From NCBI RefSeq assembly GCF_000950575.1, contig NZ_CP011005.1:3410001-3474000 (forward strand): DNA of 64,000 nt, read 5' to 3'. Numbering within the stretch: the first letter of the stretch is position 1; every line of letters begins with the position of its first letter. This DNA is from Psychromicrobium lacuslunae. GTDB taxonomy: Bacteria > Actinomycetota > Actinomycetes > Actinomycetales > Micrococcaceae. The translations under genes and the position numbers were made by a program. Positions 1 to 12,483 of the stretch are shown one piece after another. Below the pieces are notes generated by a model that ran no database searches, was not told the origin of the DNA, and saw only the letters and a list, made by a program, of their open reading frames with translations.

Positions 1-1
1 C

Positions 2-619
2 AGAGCGGTAGCAGCCAGGATCGCTGAAGGCATTCCAGGGTCGTGGCGTCCGCAACAGTTCGATAATGCGGCGAATCCTTCGGCTCACTATTTTGGCACT
101 GGCCCGGAGATTTGGCGGCAAACTCAGCGAGCTATCACGCACTTCGTAGCTGCGGTGGGGACAGGTGGCACCGTGACCGGTACCGGACGCTTCCTCAAGG
201 AGCACAGTCAAGGTCGAGTGAAAGTTATTGCTGCGGATCCCGAAGGTTCGGTTTATTCGGGCGGCGAGCCCGGCAGAGTGCTTGTCGATGGGGTGGGGAA
301 CACCTGGCCGCGAAGCCTCTGGCCAACTTCCTTCGACCCGACGGTAGTTGATGAGTATTTGAGCATCGGGAACGATGAGAGTTACACCACCTTGCACTTC
401 CTGCGGAATCGTCACGGCCTGCTGCTTGGACCCTCTTCCGGACTGGCGCTCGCTGCGGCTCGGAGGGTTGCCGCGGAGGCTCCCGACGGCTCAGTAGTGG
501 TGGCGATTGCACCAGACACCGGTAGCAACTATCTGAGTAAAGCCTTTAACCCGCAGTGGCTGGAGCAGCAGCAAATCCGAGTGGCGGGCAAGTTGCCTGT
601 TCTTGACGTTGGTTCTTGA
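2..619 (+). CDS. Cysteine synthase / cystathionine beta-synthase-like PLP enzyme, 3' part (5' end outside window)
   Basis: The reading frame is open from the first bases, so the gene starts before the window; only the C-terminal part of about 205 residues is seen. It contains the glycine-rich phosphate-binding loop GTGGTVTGTG, followed by FLKE and IAADPEGSVYSGG, which are hallmarks of the fold-type II PLP family (CysK/CBS). The PLP lysine would lie upstream. The protein stops shortly after SKAFNPQWL, so the tandem CBS regulatory domains found in many actinobacterial cystathionine beta-synthases are absent. The enzyme would condense serine or O-acetylserine with a thiol; which substrate cannot be decided from the fragment. 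Confidence 0.85.
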   Translation, partial: RAVAARIAEGIPGSWRPQQFDNAANPSAHYFGTGPEIWRQTQRAITHFVAAVGTGGTVTGTGRFLKEHSQGRVKVIAADPEGSVYSGGEPGRVLVDGVGNTWPRSLWPTSFDPTVVDEYLSIGNDESYTTLHFLRNRHGLLLGPSSGLALAAARRVAAEAPDGSVVVAIAPDTGSNYLSKAFNPQWLEQQQIRVAGKLPVLDVGS

Positions 620-718
620 ACTGGTACTTGATCTCAATTTTTGTTCTGTAAGCGAAGCTGTGATGTGGGAGCAGCTTGGCTGGGTCTAGGCAGCGCTTCC
701 CTAGATGCGGCTGGCTGG

Positions 719-760
719 AGCTACTTAGCCCGAGCTACTTAGATAGATCTACTTAGCTAG
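719..760. repeat. Three 14-bp tandem repeats upstream of the rRNA promoters
   Basis: Units beginning at 719, 733 and 747 share the core CTACTTAG (two AGCTACTTAG, one ATCTACTTAG) with an exact 14-bp period. They lie about 60 bp before the -35 of the first rRNA promoter. No function is established. The rest of 620-817 shows no gene that I can support. Confidence 0.6.
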
Positions 761-817
761 GCGAGGAGGTCTGAATCCGCGCAGTTCCGGGAGTTTGGCG
801 CCAACAGAGAGCCGAGT

Positions 818-846
818 TTGTATTCACCCGAGACCGGTGGTACAGT
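818..846 (+). promoter_or_regulatory. rRNA promoter P1 (candidate)
   Basis: TTGTAT at 818-823 and TACAGT at 841-846 are separated by 17 bp, matching a housekeeping sigma-70 promoter. It lies about 335 bp before the mature 16S start, a normal leader length for a rRNA operon. Confidence 0.65.
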
Positions 847-969
847 TAATTCCCGCGCCAAGGAACGAAATAATCGTTCGGAAGGCGCGAATCCAACGCT
901 GAATGACCCTTCTAGGGCATCATGAAGCATCTCGAAAATCGAGTCAGAAACGCCGGTGAAACCGACGAT

Positions 970-998
970 TTGACAGAGAGAATCGGGAAGGGTAAGTT
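970..998 (+). promoter_or_regulatory. rRNA promoter P2 (candidate)
   Basis: A perfect TTGACA at 970-975 and TAAGTT at 993-998 have a 17-bp spacer. The following AGAAAAGTTGCTCCG resembles the start region of other Micrococcaceae rRNA leaders. Together with P1 this gives a tandem rRNA promoter. Confidence 0.7.
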
Positions 999-1048
999 AG
1001 AAAAGTTGCTCCGAACAGCCGCTGAGAGGCGGAAACGGAGTCAGCCTG

Positions 1049-1061
1049 TTGTTTGAGAACT
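1049..1061 (+). promoter_or_regulatory. boxA-like antitermination site in rRNA leader
   Basis: TTGTTTGAGAACT occurs here and again, identically, at 3163-3175 before the 23S gene. The motif matches the boxA region of actinobacterial rRNA leaders, where Nus factors load on RNA polymerase to prevent premature termination. Confidence 0.65.
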
Positions 1062-1182
1062 CAATAGTGTGTTTTGTTTTTTGTTGATACCAATGTTTTT
1101 TGTTTTTGGTATTTGCTCGCTGATGCTGCGCCCCTGTGTGGTGTTGGTGGGTTGATGCTGGGAATCATTTTTTGTAATGAAT

Positions 1183-2724
<1,542 letters not shown>

Positions 2725-3162
2725 AGCACCGATCATCCAGTTCGTTTCCGCATGGATTCGGGTGTGGGTGTGAGGAGTTAGCCCATTGCGAGAACGATTG
2801 TTTCTCGGTGGGTGCTCATGGGTGGAATATCAACAACATGTTGTTTGTGTGAGCGAATGATGTGAATTCTGTCATTGATGTGATGGCTGGGTTTTTGAGT
2901 ACTGCTTGTTCTTCGGGATGGGCGTGGAAAGAGGGTCTGGTTGTTGCTGGGCGGGGTTGGATGAAACACACTATTGGGGTTCTGAAGCAACAGGGCCTTT
3001 CAGATTCTTGTGCTTGTGCCTTTGGGTGTGGGTGTGGGGTTTGAGGGGTTTGTTGTTTTAGTGTTCCTCCCCTTGTCACTGATCACTAGTGATGATCCTT
3101 TGGTTCTGGTTTTTGCTGGGGCTGGTGGGGTTGTTGGTGGTGTGTTGTGGGGGGTGGGGTTG

Positions 3163-3175
3163 TTGTTTGAGAACT
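3163..3175 (+). promoter_or_regulatory. boxA-like site before 23S rRNA
   Basis: TTGTTTGAGAACT, identical over 13 bases to the copy in the 16S leader at 1049-1061. A second boxA in the spacer is normal for rRNA operons. Confidence 0.6.
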
Positions 3176-3179
3176 GTAT

Positions 3180-3189
3180 AGTGGACGCG
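3180..3189 (+). other. 23S processing stalk, left strand
   Basis: AGTGGACGCG here is exactly complementary to CGCGTCCACT at 6502-6511, and the pairing extends on both sides (GTA and GCAT) with single mismatches. The two strands flank the 23S gene and would form the RNase III-type processing stem of the precursor. Confidence 0.7.
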
Positions 3190-3300
3190 AGCATCTTATA
3201 GAAGCATGCCCCTTCGCCGCACGTTGATGGTGGTTGATCATTCCTTTTGTGGGGTGGTTGGTTGCCTGAGTGTTTGGGGTGTGTGTTCTGGTTTTTGTGT

Positions 3301-6425
<3,125 letters not shown>

Positions 6426-6501
6426 ACACACACCAACATCAGTGAATATTATCCTTCAAAAGAATATTCACACCATGATCTGGTAAAAACACCTGCATGC
6501 A

Positions 6502-6511
6502 CGCGTCCACT
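6502..6511 (+). other. 23S processing stalk, right strand
   Basis: CGCGTCCACT pairs with AGTGGACGCG at 3180-3189. A second, smaller inverted repeat, GTGAATATT at 6442-6450 with AATATTCAC at 6463-6471, sits between the 23S end and this strand. Confidence 0.65.
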
Positions 6512-6651
6512 CTACGGTCCCCAACCAACAAACCCACCACACACGGCGGCTACGTTGACACCGGGAACCATATAACTACATACACGCAACACACGTAACA
6601 CAAAGACTTCCCCACACCCTGGAAAACCCCAGGTGATGTGGCGGAAAAAGA

Positions 6652-6771
6652 GTTACGGCGGCCATAGCGTGGGAGAAACGCCCGGACCCATACCGAACCC
6701 GGAAGCTAAGCCCCACAGCGCCCATGGTACTGCACTCGGAAGGGTGTGGGAGAGTAGGACACCGCCGGACA
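6652..6771 (+). rRNA. rrf: 5S ribosomal RNA
   Basis: GTTACGGCGGCCATAGCGTG at the start and ACCGCCGGACAAC at the end form the terminal helix. The internal CCCGGACCCATACCGAACCC and GGGAGAGTAGGACACCGC are the conserved 5S blocks. It lies about 225 bp after the 23S gene. Confidence 0.95.
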
Positions 6772-6784
6772 ACCCTTACGTGAA

Positions 6785-6822
6785 GCCCCCAGAACAAAGG
6801 CAACGACGCCAAACCTGGGGGC
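6785..6822 (+). terminator. Possible rRNA operon terminator hairpin
   Basis: GCCCCCAG at 6785-6792 pairs perfectly with CTGGGGGC at 6815-6822 across a 22-base loop, just after 5S. There is no T-run, so the termination role rests on position and the GC-rich stem. Confidence 0.4.
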
Positions 6823-6886
6823 AACACACTTTAACACCCAAAACAACCACACCACCACACGGCCAGGCGCAAGCCGAGAAGATGTC

Positions 6887-7480
6887 ATGGCGTTTCTTGA
6901 ATTACCCAATCCTCTGCCTGCTGAGTTGACCACAGGGCACTTCTCGCTCCGACCAATTCGTGCAGATGATGCCGAGTTGGACTATCAGGCCGTCATTGAA
7001 ACTCGCGAGCAACTGCGAAGCTGGGAGCAAACCTCCTGGCCAGACGAGGGTTTCGCTGTCGAGGACAACCGCCAGGACTTGCTCGGGCTACAAACGCGAC
7101 ATGACGATCGTCAAGCTTTCACCTACACGGTGCTCGATCCTAGTGCTACCAACTGTCTGGGTTGTGTCTATGTTTTCCCGACTGACGCGGCTTTCCTCGC
7201 AAAATCGACAGTGACCCCGGTGAGCCACGACGCTTGGCAAGCCGTTCAGGCTGTGGTCTATTTCTGGGTCCGAACTACTGCCGTCCAAAGACAGCTGGAT
7301 AGAGAGCTGCTTAGTGCGCTCCGCAACTGGTTCGGTCTGCACTGGGGTTTCGACCGGACTGTTTACGTAACTAGTGAGCTGTTCACCCAGCAGGTGGAGC
7401 TGATTGAAGGCACAGATCTCGAGGTGAAGTTTGAACTCAGGGAGCCCGACAAACCCGGTCGATACTTGATCTTCGGCTAG
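6887..7480 (+). CDS. GNAT-like N-acetyltransferase family protein
   Basis: A 197-residue soluble protein. Its N-terminal part, LTTGHFSLRPIRADDAELDYQAV with RSWEQTSWP, resembles the start of RimL/GNAT acetyltransferases (FxLRPI followed by an acidic DD). Further on FTYTVLDPSATNCLGCVYVFP resembles the beta-4 region of that fold. A clear acetyl-CoA R/Q-x-x-G-x-G/A loop is not obvious, so catalysis is uncertain. The ATG at 6887 follows GAGAAG within 10 bases. It stands alone between the rRNA operon and an oxidase gene, and the substrate is unknown. Confidence 0.7.
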   Translation: MAFLELPNPLPAELTTGHFSLRPIRADDAELDYQAVIETREQLRSWEQTSWPDEGFAVEDNRQDLLGLQTRHDDRQAFTYTVLDPSATNCLGCVYVFPTDAAFLAKSTVTPVSHDAWQAVQAVVYFWVRTTAVQRQLDRELLSALRNWFGLHWGFDRTVYVTSELFTQQVELIEGTDLEVKFELREPDKPGRYLIFG

Positions 7481-7527
7481 TAGTACCATCGAGTGCAGGG
7501 ATCTGCGGGCTACGGGACCTGAATAGC

Positions 7528-8952
7528 GTGCAGATCTTCACACTCGGCGTGAACGCTGCCATCGCAATGACTACTATTGAACTCATGTCTGCTGAGCATC
7601 CTTTCTTGCCCGAATTATTTGCTGCTTTGCCGGAAGGAGCCGTCAGCTCGGCCGCGGAAGACCTAAAATACTATGCTGTAGACCAGGGCCCGGTGCTCGA
7701 TCTACAGCTTCCGCTAGCAGTGGTCTGGCCCGTTGAGGTTGGCCAGGTGCAAAAGGTGGTGAGACTCGCTGGACAGCACGGTATCTCCGTCATCAGCAGA
7801 GGCGCCGGAACCGGTGTCTCCGGTGGCGCCCATGCCACGGAAAACTCAATCGTGCTCAACCTGGAGCGGATGAACCAGATCCTGGAGATCCATCCCGAAG
7901 ACGAGGTCGCCATCGTCGAGCCAGGGGTTATCAACCACCAGCTGAACGAGGCGGTGCGCCCTTACGGACTAATGTACGCTCCCGATCCAGCTAGTTACCG
8001 CTACTCCACCTTGGGCGGCAATATTGCGACGAACGCCGGCGGGCTACGCTGCGCCAAATATGGGGTGACGAGAGATTCGGTGCTGGCCCTCGATGTCGTC
8101 CTTGCCGACGGTTCGCTGATTCATACCGGCCACCGCACCTTCAAAGGTGTCGCCGGCTATGATCTCACCGCGCTGTTCATTGGCTCTGAGGGGACACTGG
8201 GAATCGTGGTGGGGGCCACCGTGCGGCTTAAATACCTACCGATTAACTCCCGTACTCTGGCGATCTTCTTTCAGGACTTTAGGACTGCGGCGGCCGGGGT
8301 GCTCGCGGTGGGTAAGGCCCGAATCCAGCCAGCCATTATGGAATTGCTGGATGGTGCTTCACTGGTGGACATCGACCAGCGAATGAACTCTACCTTGCGC
8401 GCCCGCGGTGGCGCTTTGCTACTGATCCAAACCGACGGATTTGGTGCCGATGCAGAAGCGGATGGTATTGCCGCAGCGGTAGCGCCACTCGGTGGCACCC
8501 TCTATCTGGAGGATCCCGAGGAAGCTCATCGACTGCTAGAGCTCCGACGTAACTCGCGGGGCATGGATGCCGACCTGGACACCCGGGTCGGTGAGGACAT
8601 CGCCGTGCCACGTTCTAAGCTGGTCGACTACATCGCGGAGACTGAGCTGCTGGCTCAACGGCATCGGGTGAATGTACGCGTGGTGGCACATGCCGGAGAC
8701 GGTAACCTGCATCCGACGTTCTGGATCGAGGAAGCGAGCGATGAAGGTATCGAGAGACTGAACAAAGCGCTCGATGAGTCGGTTGAACTGGCACTCACCA
8801 TGGGCGGAACAATCACCGGGGAACATGGTGTCGGGCAATTTAAGCTCCGCTGGTTGGGGCAGGAAATAGCGCCCGAGGTGCTTGCTCTCGAGCATCGACT
8901 GAAGCGACTCTTCGACCCGGCAGAACTGCTAAACCCTGGCAAAGCTATTTAG
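7528..8952 (+). CDS. FAD-binding oxidase/dehydrogenase of the GlcD/Dld family (glycolate or lactate oxidase type)
   Basis: This 474-residue protein has a PCMH-type FAD-binding domain at about residues 60-240 with GAGTGVSGG (92-100) and GGNIATNAGG, followed by an FAD-linked oxidase C-terminal domain ending in HAGDGNLHP and TITGEHGVGQFK. These motifs define GlcD, D-lactate dehydrogenase and related 2-hydroxyacid oxidases, which oxidise a 2-hydroxyacid to a 2-oxoacid. No GlcE or GlcF partner is nearby, so it probably acts as a single-subunit enzyme. The start shown is GTG; ATG codons at 7567 and 7585 are in frame, closer to the conserved region, and may be the true start (461 or 455 residues). 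Neither has a strong ribosome site. Confidence 0.88.
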   Translation: MQIFTLGVNAAIAMTTIELMSAEHPFLPELFAALPEGAVSSAAEDLKYYAVDQGPVLDLQLPLAVVWPVEVGQVQKVVRLAGQHGISVISRGAGTGVSGGAHATENSIVLNLERMNQILEIHPEDEVAIVEPGVINHQLNEAVRPYGLMYAPDPASYRYSTLGGNIATNAGGLRCAKYGVTRDSVLALDVVLADGSLIHTGHRTFKGVAGYDLTALFIGSEGTLGIVVGATVRLKYLPINSRTLAIFFQDFRTAAAGVLAVGKARIQPAIMELLDGASLVDIDQRMNSTLRARGGALLLIQTDGFGADAEADGIAAAVAPLGGTLYLEDPEEAHRLLELRRNSRGMDADLDTRVGEDIAVPRSKLVDYIAETELLAQRHRVNVRVVAHAGDGNLHPTFWIEEASDEGIERLNKALDESVELALTMGGTITGEHGVGQFKLRWLGQEIAPEVLALEHRLKRLFDPAELLNPGKAI

Positions 8953-9029
8953 CGACCCTGATATTCCGGGGCTGACGATGATATATTCGTTGGCAGTGAC
9001 TTTTACCACATGGAAATCATGAGAATTCA

Positions 9030-9677
9030 ATGAGATTTGGAACCGTCAGACTTTACGCGCGCAGAGCCGCTGCCGTTGCCGTTATGAGCAGCGTGTCCCT
9101 ATTGGGCTTGACTGTTGCCGCCCAGGCTGAGCAAGCCGCGCTAGGGCCTGTCTCGCAACCAACACCGAGCAGTGAGGGCCAGCATAAGACCCCCTCGGCC
9201 TCGCCTTCCTCGAGCGGCAGCGCGCTACCCAGCAAAACACCCACTAGCAGCACCCAGTCGACGGCGCCCGTGGTCAAGCTGCCTCCAGCGGTGAATCAGC
9301 GTAAGCCCGTGCCGCCACCTTTGCCGAGCCAGATTGCCACCCCTCGTCCCGAGGTCAAGGGCAGCGATCAGCCAACGACTACCTCAGCGGTGCCTAGCCC
9401 AAGCGTCACTAGCTCCACGGCGACTCCAACAAAGACCAGTAGTTCAGCCTCGCCAAGTCCAACCACCTCAACAAGTACGTCGAGTAGCGCCACGAGCTCG
9501 GAAACTCAAACACCTGAACAGGCCAGTACGAGTGCGCCGGCTCCGGCCTCGACCTCGACCAACCTGCCAGGACCGAATATCGGCATGCTGCTCCTCATCG
9601 TCGCCGCAGTAGTAGTGGTGGCCGGCGGCGCGATTGCCATCTTCATGGTTAATCGTCCGAAAGCTGCGCATCGCTAA
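9030..9677 (+). CDS. Ser/Thr/Pro-rich secreted protein with C-terminal membrane anchor
   Basis: A 215-residue protein with an N-terminal signal peptide (basic RLYARRAAA, hydrophobic core, likely cleavage near VAAQAEQ), a roughly 140-residue low-complexity region almost entirely of Ser, Thr, Pro and Ala, and a single hydrophobic helix, MLLLIVAAVVVVAGGAIAIF, with a short basic tail. This is the layout of a mucin-like surface or wall-spanning stalk protein. There is no LPxTG motif. The function is unknown; the composition suggests glycosylation, which is inference. Confidence 0.8.
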   Translation: MRFGTVRLYARRAAAVAVMSSVSLLGLTVAAQAEQAALGPVSQPTPSSEGQHKTPSASPSSSGSALPSKTPTSSTQSTAPVVKLPPAVNQRKPVPPPLPSQIATPRPEVKGSDQPTTTSAVPSPSVTSSTATPTKTSSSASPSPTTSTSTSSSATSSETQTPEQASTSAPAPASTSTNLPGPNIGMLLLIVAAVVVVAGGAIAIFMVNRPKAAHR

Positions 9678-9730
9678 AGCCCGGCGTGCCGAACGGCGGA
9701 CTGGGGTCTGATCAGCGAACGATCAGTTGT

Positions 9731-11086
9731 TCAGTCGTCCTCAGCGCCGTCGAGTGTTCCGCCTTCCAGCAATTTCATGGTGTCGGTATCGGCGGTGATG
9801 ATCAGCGCTGCCTCATCCCGTCGGTGCCTGAGCACGGTGTCAATATAGGACTGCACCGCCTCAGCGAGGGGCACATTGCGGTCTAGCTTCTCAGAGATGT
9901 ACCAGCGGTGCTCTAAGACCTCATGAACCACTTCGGCGGGTTCCAGTTTTCCGGAGAGCTCGCGCGGGATAGAACGCACAATTGGTTCGAAAACATGGCG
10001 CACCCAGGAATGAGCACTGATTTCCTCATCCAGGTCTGGATTATTATCTGCCCGGTAGGTGTCCATATCGTTGAGCAACCGTCGGGCCTGGTTCTCTTGA
10101 GCGTCGAGGCCGGTGAGCCGGAGCAGCCGCCTTTGGTGATGCCCGGCATCGACGACCTTCGGTTGCAACTGAATGGTGGAGCCCTCGGGGTTGGTCTTGA
10201 TAGCGTACTCTTCGACGTCGAAGCCCAGTTCATTGAGGCGTCGAATCCGGGCACCTACCCGCCAACGTTCGCCGAGTTCAAAGGATTCCTTTTCGGTCAA
10301 CTCAGCCCATAATCTACGGTAAGCATCCATAATCAGCTCGCTAGTAGCTACCGGGTCCACCTCGCCGTCGATCAATCCTCCCTCCAGGAGGTCCATCAGC
10401 TCACCAGCGATATTGACCCGCGCAATCTCCAGATCGTACTCCCGCTGCCCGCCGGAGAGGTCTGGATAGAGCTCGCCGGTTTCAGCGTCGACTAAATAAG
10501 CGGCGAAGGCACCCGCATCGCGGCGAAAGAGAGTATTGGAAAGCGACACATCGCCCCAATAGAAGCCAATCAGGTGCAGCCGAACCAACAGCAAAGCCTG
10601 CGCGTCGATAAGCCTGGTCAGGGTGTCTTTGCGCAGCATCTGCGAGAACAGCGCCCGGTAGGGCAAGGAGAATTTCAGGTGCCGGGTGACCAGGACCGGA
10701 TCGAGAGCAGTTCCGTCTGTCGTGGTACGCCCGGTGATTACGGCGACCGGTTCAACACAAGGCACATCGAGACGCTGTAGCTTGCGCAGCATGTGATATT
10801 CGTGGCGTGCCACGTGTTCGCTGGTTTCCTTCACCGCGATCACCGATCCACCGAGGTGGGCGAAGCGCACCACGTGCCGAGAGATGCCGCGGGGCAGCGC
10901 CGCCAGGTATTCGCTGGGCCAGTCTTCCAGAGGCAGTTGCCAGGGCAGGTCGAGCAGCTCCGGATCGCTAGCAGCGGCGGTGATATTGAGGGAACCCAGC
11001 ACCGAGGCAGGCGGGGCGGACTCTCTGGGCAGCTTGCCGAGTTGCTCAAAGTCGGTGGGTTCGTCCCGCCATCGGGCGTCAGTCAT
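9731..11086 (-). CDS. DUF4032 protein with a kinase-like core
   Basis: A 451-residue soluble protein of the DUF4032 family, widespread in Actinobacteria and listed near lipopolysaccharide kinases. Kinase-like landmarks are visible: VIAVKE (Lys86), an HEY glutamate (Glu96), the loop GDVSLSNTLF (Asp179, Asn184) and a DFG-like LVDAETG (Asp200). The C-terminal half (EVVHEVLEHRWYISEKLDRNV, then a region rich in basic residues) is not recognised. The ATG at 11086 is preceded by GGAAAG at suitable spacing; a TTG 24 bases upstream lies inside a hairpin and is less likely. Enzymatic activity is an inference from the motifs. Confidence 0.8.
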   Translation of the reverse strand: MTDARWRDEPTDFEQLGKLPRESAPPASVLGSLNITAAASDPELLDLPWQLPLEDWPSEYLAALPRGISRHVVRFAHLGGSVIAVKETSEHVARHEYHMLRKLQRLDVPCVEPVAVITGRTTTDGTALDPVLVTRHLKFSLPYRALFSQMLRKDTLTRLIDAQALLLVRLHLIGFYWGDVSLSNTLFRRDAGAFAAYLVDAETGELYPDLSGGQREYDLEIARVNIAGELMDLLEGGLIDGEVDPVATSELIMDAYRRLWAELTEKESFELGERWRVGARIRRLNELGFDVEEYAIKTNPEGSTIQLQPKVVDAGHHQRRLLRLTGLDAQENQARRLLNDMDTYRADNNPDLDEEISAHSWVRHVFEPIVRSIPRELSGKLEPAEVVHEVLEHRWYISEKLDRNVPLAEAVQSYIDTVLRHRRDEAALIITADTDTMKLLEGGTLDGAEDD

Positions 11087-11107
11087 GATTTTTCTTTCCG
11101 AGAACGG

Positions 11108-11160
11108 CAATGGCTCCGGACTTCATCGCCGCTTCAGCGAGGCGAAGTCCGGAGCCATTG
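11108..11160 (-). terminator. 17-bp perfect hairpin between msiK and the DUF4032 gene
   Basis: Positions 11108-11124 and 11144-11160 are perfect inverted repeats of 17 bases (GGCTCCGGACTTC core) with a 19-base loop. It lies 92 bases after the msiK stop and 22 bases before the DUF4032 start, both on the minus strand. There is no T-run. It may terminate msiK transcription or structure the leader of the next gene. Confidence 0.55.
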
Positions 11161-11251
11161 TGGTTAATAGCTTCTCCTAAATTGGGAGCGTCCCAAGGAG
11201 TCTTGACGAGAGACCTGTTCCGCGGAACAGGAACCAGGAGCCAGGACTCTG

Positions 11252-12334
11252 TTAGTCTCCCAGACGCAGACCTGAGCTGCTGTCGAAGAGATGAACGTGG
11301 CCTTGTTGCGGCCGCACGTGCACGGTCTCGCCCTTCATCGGTGGGCGGCGGCCATCGACGCGGGCGACGATATCGTGATCCTTACCGTCTAGCGTGGTGT
11401 GGCCGTAGACATAGGCGTCGGCGCCGAGTTCCTCCACCACATCGACCTCGACCGGCAAGCCTTCGCCGCTCGGGTCAGTTTCCAGATCCTCAGGGCGAAC
11501 ACCAAGGGTTACCGTGTTGCCCGCGGCATCATCGAGAACTTCGCGCTTCACCGGGTAAACCACGCCGCCGAACTTCACGCCGCCGTCGACGGTGGGTAGT
11601 TCAAGCAGGTTCATCGCTGGGGAGCCGATGAAGCCTGCCACGAAGACGTTCTGCGGGCGATCGTAGAGATTACGAGGCGTATCCACCTGCTGCAGGATGC
11701 CATCCTTGAGCACCGCAACGCGATCGCCCATCGTCATGGCTTCGACCTGGTCGTGGGTCACGTAGACGGTGGTGACACCCAGCCGACGAGTCAACGAGGC
11801 GATCTGGGTGCGAGTCTGCACACGCAGCTTGGCATCCAAGTTGGAAAGCGGCTCATCCATCAGGAACACTTGCGGGTTACGGACAATAGCCCGGCCCATC
11901 GCGACGCGCTGACGCTGACCACCGGAGAGAGCCTTCGGCTTGCGGTCCAGGTAGGGTTCGAGGTCGAGCAGCTTGGCCGCTTCGCGCACGCGCTGCGCCC
12001 GCTCTTCCTTGCTGACGCCAGCGATCTTGAGCGCGAAGCCCATATTATCCGCCACCGTCATATGCGGGTAGAGCGCGTAGTTCTGGAAGACCATCGCAAT
12101 ATCGCGATCCTTTGGCGGCATATCGGTGACATCGCGGTCACCGATCAGAATACGGCCGGCGTTGACATCCTCAAGCCCTGCCAACATCCGCAATGAGGTG
12201 GACTTACCGCAGCCAGAGGGGCCGACCAGAACCAGGAACTCGCCATCGGCGATTTCAATGTTGAGCTTGTCAACAGCGGGCTTTTCAGTGCCCGGGTACA
12301 AACGAGTTGCGTTATCAAAAGTAACTGTAGCCAC
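11252..12334 (-). CDS. msiK: Sugar ABC transporter ATPase (MsiK/UgpC/MalK type)
   Basis: A 360-residue ATPase. Walker A GPSGCGKS is at 38-45, the Q-loop VFQNYALYPH follows, the signature LSGGQ is at 136-140 and Walker B FLMDEP at 157-162. The C-terminal OB/TOBE region (GVRPEDLE) is that of MalK-type subunits. No permease or binding protein is adjacent, which fits the actinobacterial MsiK, a single ATPase shared by several carbohydrate importers such as cellobiose and maltose systems. That role is inferred from family and isolation. A CRP-like site lies 94 bp upstream. Confidence 0.92.
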   Translation of the reverse strand: MATVTFDNATRLYPGTEKPAVDKLNIEIADGEFLVLVGPSGCGKSTSLRMLAGLEDVNAGRILIGDRDVTDMPPKDRDIAMVFQNYALYPHMTVADNMGFALKIAGVSKEERAQRVREAAKLLDLEPYLDRKPKALSGGQRQRVAMGRAIVRNPQVFLMDEPLSNLDAKLRVQTRTQIASLTRRLGVTTVYVTHDQVEAMTMGDRVAVLKDGILQQVDTPRNLYDRPQNVFVAGFIGSPAMNLLELPTVDGGVKFGGVVYPVKREVLDDAAGNTVTLGVRPEDLETDPSGEGLPVEVDVVEELGADAYVYGHTTLDGKDHDIVARVDGRRPPMKGETVHVRPQQGHVHLFDSSSGLRLGD

Positions 12335-12427
12335 AGTTATCTATCCCTTCATCGGCAGGTACGTGCCGAACGATCCGTAGTGAATGGTTGATATTCAGTT
12401 GTGCAATCAACTATCGCACACTTTTTA

Positions 12428-12443
12428 GGTGAGCTGCATCACA
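12428..12443 (-). promoter_or_regulatory. CRP/GlxR-like site upstream of msiK
   Basis: Read on the minus strand the sequence is TGTGATGCAGCTCACC, matching the consensus TGTGA-N6-TCACA except for the last base. It lies in the otsB-msiK gap. Cyclic-AMP control of sugar uptake would be a reasonable function, but binding is inferred only from sequence. Confidence 0.45.
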
Positions 12444-12483
12444 CTTCAGTGATCGGTTCAGCACAAACCTTGAGTACTGATGC

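Noticed and set aside
3010-3201. Reading frame in the GT-rich spacer
   Set aside because: Gly/Val-rich translation of low-complexity DNA with no ribosome site; the region is the rRNA spacer.
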